Shown: in pieces, positions 56,062 to 64,000 of the stretch | Numbering within the stretch: position 1 is the first letter of the stretch | How the letters are laid out: each line of letters opens with the position of its first letter | DNA from: Hexactinellida sp. DTS-2022 | Taxonomy: Eukaryota > Porifera > Hexactinellida | Direction: 5' to 3' | Assembly (NCBI GenBank): GCA_028753945.1 | Contig: JAPNXP010000006.1 | Coordinates: 1,488,001 to 1,552,000, forward strand | DNA length: 64,000 nt | Made by a program: the position numbers and the translations under genes | The notes under the pieces: model-generated | Seen by the model: only the letters and a program-made list of their open reading frames with translations | Database searches by the model: none | Told to the model about the DNA's origin: nothing

Positions 56062-57300
56062 ATGGCGACACAGTTTCCAGAACCCGTACCAGTGCCACTC
56101 GTAGACCCAATAGCGACACAAATCAACCAATCGATAGACAGGTTGATACTCTCTCTCGAGCAGAGAAGATTCCAGCTGTTGACCGACTTAAGGGACAGCC
56201 GAGAGGAAATGAGAGCCAATCAGGCGGCGCGTCAACAAATCGAGCTACAAATAGCAGAGACTTGCGCGCTTTTGGAAGGCCAACTAATGCACAATAAGCT
56301 CCATTCCATACAGGAGAGAATAGTAGCAGAGTTAGAAGCCACGCGAGCTGAAATGCAAGCCAATACCCCGCCTCCTCAAGACCTGAAGTTCCTGTGCGAC
56401 ACACGGGACCTAGAGGGACACATCTCCCGTCTGGGAGAGATTCTACTAATCGACATTCCAGCAGTGCCTAATTACGCTGCATTCCTACAACCCAGTGTTG
56501 CTGTTGGGAAAGAGGGATCAGCTCCTGGAGAGTTAAACAGGCCAAGAGGTGTTACGATCGAACAAGCATCTGGACACATTTATGTGGCAGATCGATTCAA
56601 CAGTCGAATCCAAATATTCACTGAAACAGGAAAATGTCTCAATCATTTCGGACATCAACACCTGGATGAACCATGGGGCATATTAACCTACAAAGACAGT
56701 ATATTTGTTACGGACATGGGACATGTTGCTATTTTCCAATTCGAGCTATCAGATCTCACAATGGTAAAGCGAGTAGGGAAGAAAGGATCTGGTAAGCAAG
56801 AATTCGATTGTCCGAGACAACTTGCTATCTCTCCAAACCAACGACTCTACGTGCCAGATCAAAACAACAACAGAATCCAAATCATGTCTACAGATCTAGC
56901 TTTCCAAGACTCGCTACAACATCAATCAATGACAAAACCAGTTGATGTTAAATTCACAAATAATGAAATGTTTGTGTTAAGCCGTTCCAATCCCTGTATC
57001 CACGTGTTTGCACTATCAGGAGAGTATTCCCGCTCCATAGTTATCGGAGGAATAGGAATGCAAGTTTCAAGAGCAATGTTCTTCTGTTTAGATGGACTCA
57101 ATAATATTGTCATCAGCGACCGCTATGGTCACGCTATCAAGGTATTCTCTCCAGCAGGAGACCTCCTACACACGGTAGGACAGGAAGGACATCAAGCTGG
57201 AATGTTTAACGACCCTTATGGCATTGCTATCCTCAACAATACTAAATTAGTTTGTATCTCCGAAAATGAAAACTTTCGTCTCCAAATATTTATTGCTTAA
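56062..57300 (+). CDS. Coiled-coil/NHL-repeat protein
   Basis: 412 aa, single exon, intact. Residues 20-100 are heptad-rich and predicted coiled coil (IDRLILSLEQRRFQLLTDLR). Residues 105-130 form a conserved linker (CDTRDLEGHISRLGE). From about 147 to the end there are about six NHL repeats forming a likely six-bladed propeller: ELNRPRGVTI..GHIYVADRFNSRIQIF, then FVTDMGHVAIFQF, QLAISPNQRLYVPDQNNNRI, MFVLSRSN, NIVISDRYGHAIKVFSPAG and DPYGIAILNNTKLVC. The architecture equals the C-terminal half of TRIM-NHL proteins without RING or B-box, so no ubiquitin-ligase activity is expected. It more likely binds RNA or protein. The start is supported by the context aaaATGG and the TATA box. Such genes are often multicopy in sponges (general knowledge). 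No AATAAA is seen close downstream. Confidence 0.9.
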   Translation: MATQFPEPVPVPLVDPIATQINQSIDRLILSLEQRRFQLLTDLRDSREEMRANQAARQQIELQIAETCALLEGQLMHNKLHSIQERIVAELEATRAEMQANTPPPQDLKFLCDTRDLEGHISRLGEILLIDIPAVPNYAAFLQPSVAVGKEGSAPGELNRPRGVTIEQASGHIYVADRFNSRIQIFTETGKCLNHFGHQHLDEPWGILTYKDSIFVTDMGHVAIFQFELSDLTMVKRVGKKGSGKQEFDCPRQLAISPNQRLYVPDQNNNRIQIMSTDLAFQDSLQHQSMTKPVDVKFTNNEMFVLSRSNPCIHVFALSGEYSRSIVIGGIGMQVSRAMFFCLDGLNNIVISDRYGHAIKVFSPAGDLLHTVGQEGHQAGMFNDPYGIAILNNTKLVCISENENFRLQIFIA

Positions 57301-58299
57301 CTGCTATTTATGCTTATACACTGTGCTTAATTAATGCATTGCTTACATAACTCAGTGGAAATTGTTATTGTTTACTTTGGTAGAATAGCAAATCTAAGGG
57401 TATAAATATTTATCTAAAATTTTCATAAAAAAGAATCATACTGTAGTATACGTATTTCCTCGAATAAGCGTGGCGGCGCTTATTGTTTTCGTGGGACAAA
57501 TTTACCCTCATTTTTTATGAAACATCCATAAAATATTATTTAGATACATTCTAATGGTTCTCAGTAAACATACCGAAATTGCCTAAATCAATGTACAGTA
57601 AAACCTCGTAATTACGAACACGGTTAATACGAATTTGCGGACAAGACTAACAAAAAGTTCCACAAAATCAGGTCCCTACAATGGCTATTCAATGGGTATT
57701 ACTCCGGTTAATACAAACTCCTGATAAAGCGAACAAATGACCGTCCGTTGGTTTTCGTATTAAAGAGACTCAGAGTCTACTTTAATTACACTTCAGTTAT
57801 CAACTACAGTGCACCTCGAATATACCCGAACTCGTTGGGACCTGTCAAACATGTTTGGATAATTCAAGGCCTAAATATTATTTCTGAATCAGCTTTTCGG
57901 CTGGAGTACTCGCCCTGTAGTGCCTCCAGATGGTTTTAACCGGATTTACTTCTTGAAGTTGTATTAGCTAAGGGAATTAAACTTTGTACTTCTTAATTAA
58001 GGTTATAGGTAGTGGTGGTTAGAAGAAATTTATAATTTTTTATTTATTCCACTATTATGCTAAGAAAATTGGCTTAAAATTAATTTGAAAATATCACACC
58101 TGAGGAGAGAATGTTAGATAATTTTTTAAAGAAAAACAGTTTTTTCACTCGAATCCATCAATTATCACTACTTGTTGATTTCACAGATCTACTCCAGTTT
58201 AGAAAGGCTATATATATTTTATATTTGGTCTATCTGTATGCAATTAGTGCATATGCCAAGTATTTTCTTTAAGATATTCCAACCTGAAACATTACAACT
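57301..58299. other. 3' flank of the NHL gene with MITE remains
   Basis: Contains the pogo-type MITE at 57596-57780 and a one-sided pogo relative at about 57808-57870 (cagtgcacctcgaatatac). Nothing else is recognised. Confidence 0.5.
57596..57780. mobile_element. pogo/Tigger-type MITE
   Basis: Starts cagtaaaacctcgtaattac with TA before it. Collinear with 42713-42883 (tccacaaaatcaggtccc, gtattactccggttaata). The right end is degenerate. Confidence 0.75.
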
Positions 58300-58545
58300 A
58301 TGACAGTTATTCCTCCAATTCTCGCTACAATTATCAACTATTACTCCTTCAGCCAATTGAACTAATACTTTTCTTGAAGGCGAGGACTAGAATTGCTTCT
58401 TTACAGCTTCGTCTTCATCAATCTTGATAAATATTTTCCACAATATCACTATTGATTCAATTACAATATCTATAGGCCACTTTAGAGAACCACGATCAAT
58501 ATATCTCAGAAGGTCATATTTCGTTGCATCTGTATTCTCAATATC
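58300..58545 (-). pseudogene. Relic of P-element-like transposase C-terminus
   Basis: On the minus strand, LLRYIDRGSLKWPIDIVIES and the following VILWK line up with LLQLTDRGGLKYPSEFILES / VTLWK of the copy at 26.7 kb. Only about 40 residues plus a cysteine-containing tail remain. Confidence 0.7.
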
Positions 58546-58759
58546 TTTTCCTCAGTAAGTAGTTGAATAACAATGGTTGCAATTAGTAGTTCTGTTGCAT
58601 GATATTTTAAGACGCGTGAGATTTTGAGACAAGTATTAGAAAACCATGGATGTACTATTCGAAATTATACAGTGATATTTTGAGACGCTATAAAAGGTAT
58701 TTTTGGCTTATTTTTACTTTTTATGATTAATTTAAAAGTGGTCCGGCCATGACCGGACC

Positions 58760-59541
58760 ACGTGCTACCTAGGAAAGTATACCGGATAATTAAACTCACA
58801 TATTCTTTGACGTCTTGGGAAACGCCTGCCCATGTGTATCTCTGCTGAACTGAATGTAGGGTAGTATTTATTCCGGGATGACCGACTTCGTCATGGAACT
58901 TCTCATAGAAGTTGTCCAATTCAGACTGCAATGGAAATGCCAAATCTGTTTCTGTGCCTTCCACTTTTACTCTCTAAAGCAGGGGTTCTTAACCTTTTTA
59001 ATTTCATTTCCCCTTTTGGCCTGTTCACTCTTCCCGATTTCCCCCATCATTTGTATAAGGAAAAAGTAGCCTCAAACATACAATTTATTAGCTTTCTGCT
59101 GGTTTAAAATTTAGCAAACAATAGTGCACAACATCAATATGATTGGTGATCAGTACTTTTGTTATGACCTATGTAGATAAAATATATGGTTTGTATTATT
59201 TTATTTAAGTTTTAATATTATTATTAATTTTGTCGAAATTGATTTCCCCCTTATATTCCCGAAATTTCCCCCCAGGGGGAAATTTCCCCCCGGTTAAGAA
59301 CCACTGCTCTAAAGGGATAATTCAATTAAACCATGGGATATTGATTAATGGTCTAGGCTTCTAGGAGATTATAAGGAAGTCAATACTACCTTGAAAAGTC
59401 TGCTGGAATCTCCAATAAAAAAGGAAGACAATCTTATTTTGTAGTTCCATTTTGTCTGACGTGAAGCTTGAGATGCTTCAGGATATTTTCTTCCCGAAGA
59501 GAGTGGATAATTTCGTCATATTCATTTGGATTCATTTCAAA
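58760..59541 (-). pseudogene. Ginger/KRBA2-like integrase, N-terminal part
   Basis: Starts MNPNEYDEIIHSLREENILK (59541 downward; compare MDPSEYELILSYL of the copy at 30.2 kb), then after a frame change and a MITE the H2C2 zinc domain (FHDEVGHPGINTTLHSVQQR, 58965-58790). Stops before the integrase core. Interrupted by the hAT MITE at 58980-59306. Confidence 0.75.
58980..59306. mobile_element. hAT MITE, caggggttcttaacc ends
   Basis: Ends caggggttcttaacc / ggttaagaaccactg. Perfect 8-bp duplication ctctaaag (58972-58979, 59307-59314). 327 bp. Confidence 0.95.
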
Positions 59542-59741
59542 ATAAGAATAGAATAGATTGTTTGTTTGTTGTAAATGAAGATGTAAAGTTTATTAGACAA
59601 TTTATGCATATAATTAAGTTTAAGTTTCTTATTAAATAAATTATATAATAGTATACTAACTTAATTTACAGTGACATTATTATAAAGAAGAGTCCACCTT
59701 TGGCCGGACCACTTCTATATTTTGGCCGGGCCACCTTTTAG
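59542..59741. other. Spacer with ggccggaccac motif
   Basis: No gene. The ggccggaccac/gtggtccggcc motif here (59693-59740) and at 58738-58765 brackets the Ginger N-terminal fragment in inverted orientation. Confidence 0.5.
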
Positions 59742-60588
59742 CAGGGTTACCAACCCTCCCGCTTTTAGCCTTTATTTCTCCCATCCTCCCGACTTCCCGC
59801 CAAACTTTTCAAACTCCCGCTTTCTTGGAAATTTGTCCTATAAGTAAATAACTGAATTCTTTTGCAAAAATTAGTCTATATACCGTAATAATATAATATA
59901 CGAGTTCCAAATTTTGTTCTACTCATATACTTGTATGTTAGTTAAGATTCTATAGCCCCCTTATTATTCACTGTACTAATATTATGTTTTAATTCGAATT
60001 TGGAAGAAATTCTTAAAAATATCCCGAGTGGCTTACATCCTCCAGAAAGTTGTTATACCAGATATGATGCTGCATTTTTTTCTCGTTAAGTTTATATTTC
60101 AATCAATGCAACCAAGGGTGGAATAAGCTTTACAACACATTAATTTACAAATTTGATGGCCTAATCGTCATGAAATTCCTCGAAATCTCTAGAAAAATGT
60201 CCATAAATGACATGAACTTTTGAAGATATTTAAATCTGCTACATCTACGTATATATCTACTAAAAAACTACTTTGTAAAAATTATAATTCAATAATCTAC
60301 TATTTCGTTTTGTTGTGTTATTGCATATATTGGGTGAATACGAGATACGCGAGAAGAAATTTGATAGATAGAACTTGAAAAATAAGCGTTTCCTAATTGT
60401 AGATATTCAAACGTAAATTAATCAGATTGTATCGTTCTATTCATGATAAATTCAAAGAAATAGCATATATTTTGAGTCTCCCGCTTTTCCCCCGATTTTT
60501 CATCTTCAACCTCCCGATTTTTTGGTAAAACACCCGCCAAAAAATGGCAAACCTCCCGCTTTTTGGTTTTCAGAGGTTGGCATCCCTG
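59742..60588. mobile_element. hAT-like element, cagggttaccaac ends
   Basis: Ends cagggttaccaac / gttggcatccctg. Cttttag lies on both sides (59735-59741, 60589-60595). The subterminal parts are rich in ctcccgctttt. No coding frame. Confidence 0.82.
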
Positions 60589-61015
60589 CTTTTAGAGTCA
60601 TGCCACGCTACTGACTTCAGACTTTCTACCTAATTTGTACTCGTGCGTAGCATGTAAAATTTACCTACATATCTCGTTTCAATTGAACTTTCTTATTATT
60701 ATTATTATTCAATTGGGCTATTTTAATTTGAATCATTTTAAAGGGTGTGATGCATTGTAACTAAATGCAGGGGCGGCATACCCGGTGCGGCAGGTACGGT
60801 GAGCGCCGTACCACTTTCATAGTGGTCCGGCGTCGCCGTACCTCATTTTCAAAAGATTTCCAAATATCGGGGGGCCGGGGGCTTTATCACACAATGTTAA
60901 AATGAAATGGACTAAAACCGCTAAAATCAAGTACAAATTCATGTGTGGTGCGACGGACACGAATGCTACGACCATCAATTTAAAGGTTAACTGTGTAGAC
61001 ATTGACAGGGTTGCC
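60589..61015. other. Spacer with GC-rich one-sided hAT fragment
   Basis: 60769-60870 begins caggggcggcatacccgg and has a gtaccactttcatagtgg hairpin. No matching right end or gene is seen. Confidence 0.4.
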
Positions 61016-61741
61016 GTGGGAGGGGAATTTCCATTCCATTCCCATCCCATTCCCACAGGATTTCTGTGGGATCCCCATGGGAATTCCCATATGGAGATCC
61101 CCACAAACAATTATCTGATTCCCATTCCATTTCCATGGCTATATAGGGATATGCCTTCTTCGAGCAGCTATAACAATTCAGAAAAGTAGTAGGAAAATGA
61201 AGAAACTGGTGTATCGTCCCTGTGGCCTTGTATGAGTTGTATTGGTATCCAAATGGGGATCCTCATATTGGAATTACCATGGGAATCCCCACAGGGAAAA
61301 TCTGATTCCCATTCCCATCCCATTCCCATGGGTATGGGGCAGGCATGGGGCCAAGCCCCAAAGGGCTTAAGCCCATTTTTGAGAGGGCTTAAATCCGGAC
61401 TTAAGTCCTCCTTTAATAAAAGGGCTTAAGTCCGAACTTGGACTTAAGCCCTTTATAGATGAGCTTCAAGTCCTTTCAAGCCCTTTTTCAAGGCACTTAT
61501 TCAATAAAACACGGTATGGATTTCTAAATAATGAGAGTAAAAGACTTAAGTCCGGACTTAAGCCCTTTATTAAGGGCTTGAGCTTGGACTTACCCATTTT
61601 TCAAAAAGGGCTTAGAAAGGGCTTGGGCTTAAGCCCTTCTGATAAGGGATGGGCTTGGACTTAAGCCCTTTTGAAAGGGCTTGACCCCATGTCTGAGCCT
61701 ATGGGGATCCCATGGGAATTCCCATACCCATGGCAACCCTG
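61016..61741. mobile_element. hAT-like element with low-complexity body and nested insert
   Basis: Ends cagggttgcc / ggcaaccctg. Gtagaca at 61005-61011 and 61742-61748 may be an offset duplication. The body is made of cccat/gggaat repeats. A nested ~356 bp element (61340-61695, caggcatggggccaagccc ends) consists of aagggcttaagtcc repeats. Confidence 0.7.
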
Positions 61742-62432
61742 GTAGACAAACACTGGAACAATGACGATTAAATAGTTGATGACGATTTTGTATCTTGGTA
61801 ATCCGTCGACTTAGAATTTTATAAATATTCCGCCGTACGGAAGATTTATAAAATTCTAAGGATGTTGCCTCGCCAGAAATGTATACTAATCCACCAAAAT
61901 TATTTGAACAGAAATATTATTCCTGATGCAAATACACTTCTCGTTTGCGTATTTATTAAAGCCTGCTCAAACTCCGCTCAAATTACTTTTAAATATCTTG
62001 TTATATTTTTAAATATCATGACAATTGGATTTTAAGTTATGTTTATCCAATATCCATGTAGTGGCATCTGTGTCTATGTCACGGGCCACTTGTCCCACAA
62101 GTGGCACAAATGGAATTGTGGCTGTATCTCAGTTGAAATAATCGAAATCCTAATGATTGGAAACTATTCACCTCGAGTAATTCGAACATGTGGTATTCAA
62201 ATCTAAAATCTTAATTCGTCTATTTTAATTGCTTAACATATCCTTACAGCATTTAAAATGTTATTATGCTGCTAGAAACTTGAATGTATGAATACAAAAT
62301 ATTGTTGTCCAATTACTTTTGCCGGTTAGTGTTCTTGTGTCAAGTTGTGTGAGTTGAAGTGGTGTATGTCTATTTATTTACTTATTTATCAAAGTCGTAT
62401 TTAAATCATACAATAATAATGGCTTTCTTATA
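61742..62432. other. Spacer without a recognised gene
   Basis: A short inverted pair, acttagaattttataaatat / aagatttataaaattctaag, lies at 61810-61860. Otherwise nothing is recognised. Confidence 0.5.
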
Positions 62433-62455
62433 TCTATATTATTAAATCTCGATTG

Positions 62456-62514
<59 letters not shown>

Positions 62515-62924
62515 TCCGGATTGTATTAAAGTGATGGGCGAATAGAAACCGCAATAATATATGAGATATAAACTAACTGTAAAATGTTATACACGTAATA
62601 GGAAAAACAAGTATGCTGAACACGAATTTCGCATTTATAAATTTAGAATATTAAGATTTGTTGTTGTTGTTTACACAAAATAGGTAAACAAATTAATGAA
62701 ATTCAAAATCAACCTAGAAGTTAGCTTTCAACGGGTATTATAGGTAAACAAGTATGCTGAACACGAATTTCGCACTCATAAATTTCTAATATGTAAAACA
62801 AGTTAAAACTATGGAAATGGTATAAAGGGATGTATATAACGTCCCTTCCTACCATTTTCCATGGTAGAAACTTGAGGTGCGTAGCACCGATCCGTCGCAA
62901 AGCGACCGAGACCGAAGGGCTCGT
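62433..62924 (+). mobile_element. Helitron-like element D
   Basis: Starts tctatattattaaatctcga, then ttg and a ~53 bp (TG)n run, then tttgtccggattgtattaaa. Ends gtcgcaaagcgaccgagacc gaagggctcgt as in A-C. No coding frame. Confidence 0.72.
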
Positions 62925-62959
62925 TATATTATAAAGGTAAAGACTTGCCATATAGTATG

Positions 62960-64000
62960 TCAGATGATGGCGAGCTTGCCAGTTGCCACCTCAACAGCAA
63001 AAGAAACTCCAACCAATACCACCTCCTTCTAAAACGTGGAAACACGTAGGAATGGACCTTATATGCGACCTCCCTGAGAGTGAAGACGGCTATAAACACA
63101 TTATAGTCACTGTAAGCTACCTGAGCAAATATGTTGCAGTACGCCCAGTGCCCGATTAACCATGAGGCACCTGAGGCACAGGCCTCAGGCCCCCAGCCTC
63201 TAGGGGCTCTATCGGGAGGTCTAAGGGGCCCCCAGCCTCTATCGGGAGGTCTAAGGGGCCCCCAAATTGAGCTGTGCCTCAGGCCCCCATCTAGCTTAAT
63301 CGGGCCCTGAGTACGCCCTCTCAAGACTAAGACTTCACAAGAAGTTTTTCAGAATCTGAAGGATATTTACCTCGATATGGGATTACTGATATTATCCAGC
63401 ACGACTAGGGGAAAGAGGTCATAAGCAGTGTGAGTAGTATAATGTAATACTGTTTGTTAGATTCTTCTGTTATCTAATTTTAGGTACTAACATTAGAGTA
63501 TTGTTATTTATATATATTTATTGTATTTATTAATTGTATTTAACAATATTTCAAGAAATCAACCAGAAATTGGGTGTAGACAATCGTAGCTGACACGACT
63601 TAGTCGAAGCGCACAACAAGATTCTGAAACAGTTATTATTTTGTAATATACAACTTAAGACCCATTTACGAAATTATCCATATAGAAAACTGATTAAAAT
63701 GGAGAGTCAGATAGGGGATCATTGGTTCAAACTGCTCAAACAGGCTGTGCTTGCAATGAACTCCAGTTAGAAAAGATCCCTCGAACAAAGTCCATTCATG
63801 TTTATGTGGGGAAGAGAGTCCCGGCATCAAGATCTCTTGTCCACCATTAACAACCTGCAGACCAACGATGAGGAAGACTTTGATTTGGAAGAATCGATTT
63901 TCTCTGAATTGACAGATCCACTAGATGATATCGAAGGAATAAACGACATATTTTTCCCACCTCCTGATAATCCCCTCGAAGCAGTTAGCAACATTGATGA
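62960..64000 (+). pseudogene. Ginger/KRBA2-like integrase, core part, runs off the window
   Basis: Frame with WKHVGMDLICDLPESEDGYK and VTVSYLSKYVAV (first D) at 63040-63137; after a MITE, RPLKTKTSQEVFQNLKDIYL, then IIQHD followed by a stop and GKE (second D region, 63385-63410). 63560-63800 has VEAHNKILKQLL (E) and WFKLLKQAVLAMNSS, then a stop; 63780-64000 is open and acidic (EEDFDLEESIFSELTDP). At least two stops and frame changes make it a pseudogene. This subtype is nearer to KRBA2-like integrases than the copy at 30 kb. Confidence 0.8.
63146..63309. mobile_element. hAT MITE in the integrase core
   Basis: Ends cagtgcccgattaacc / gcttaatcgggccctg. Perfect 8-bp duplication agtacgcc (63138-63145, 63310-63317). 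The interior repeats cggcctc/ggcccccagcctct blocks. Confidence 0.95.

Noticed and set aside
60817..61110. Minus-strand frame ending PGPPIFGNLLKMRYG, reminiscent of a cytochrome P450 N-terminus
   Set aside because: It crosses a GC-rich hAT fragment and a MITE edge, has no continuation of any P450 block, and the match is about ten residues.
1..64000. tRNA, rRNA or other classical structured RNA genes
   Set aside because: I saw no cloverleaf with A/B boxes and no rRNA-like sequence on reading; a tRNAscan/Infernal run would settle it.

Overview
The window is eukaryotic, AT-rich and dominated by transposable elements. It holds MULE-, P-, Ginger-, hAT-, pogo- and Helitron-type DNA elements, one Ty3/gypsy LTR element, TATA boxes about 70-95 bp upstream of start codons, AATAAA signals and plausible GT-AG splice sites. 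It has no ribosome-binding sites or operons. The coiled-coil/NHL gene at 56.1 kb and the element mix (Ginger, THAP-P, FLYWCH-MULE, hAT) point to an animal. A sponge, perhaps a glass sponge, is my guess from the look of the NHL protein; that is inference, not proof.

Layout. 1-14.7 kb: an array of 0.8-1.6 kb repeat units, each ending in the same ~130 bp near-perfect hairpin (13 copies; a 14th lies inverted at 44.1 kb). 14.7-17.75 kb: a tandem segmental duplication with two paralogous four-helix membrane-protein genes, each with its own TATA promoter, and a third inverted promoter copy just upstream. 18.35-20.69 kb: a pogo/Tigger-type MITE with a 2.15 kb FLYWCH-MULE inserted in it. 21-22.6 kb: MITEs plus two or three segments that could be exons of an unknown spliced gene.

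22.9-37.27 kb: one Ty3/gypsy element with 4-bp target duplications. Its gag-protease-RT-RNaseH-integrase frame is broken by mutations and by a stack of insertions. An 8.3 kb P-type (THAP) transposon sits in its RT region, and inside that sits a Ginger-type element encoding an integrase followed by a USP-like cysteine-peptidase domain. Three short elements lie in its LTRs and two in its protease and RT regions.

38-39.6 kb: a large palindrome split by a hAT MITE with a perfect 8-bp duplication. 39.80-43.73 kb: a 3.9 kb element with ~345 bp terminal inverted repeats and a perfect 9-bp duplication. It carries an intact single-exon 399-aa gene of unknown function (Pack-MULE-like). 43.7-49.1 kb: a second, heavily interrupted Ginger copy. 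49.28-52.67 kb: three Helitron-like non-autonomous elements, two forming a 1.2 kb inverted repeat, rich in hairpins built on the GCGAAGC mini-hairpin core. 53.6-54.5 kb: another palindrome. 56.06-57.30 kb: an intact 412-aa coiled-coil/NHL gene. 57.6-64 kb: hAT/pogo MITEs, a P-transposase relic, a fourth Helitron-like element and two more Ginger-type integrase fragments.

The probable functional host genes are the two membrane-protein paralogues, the NHL gene and perhaps the 399-aa gene. Nearly everything else is mobile DNA. The order of insertions can often be read from target-site duplications and from undisrupted copies elsewhere in the window.
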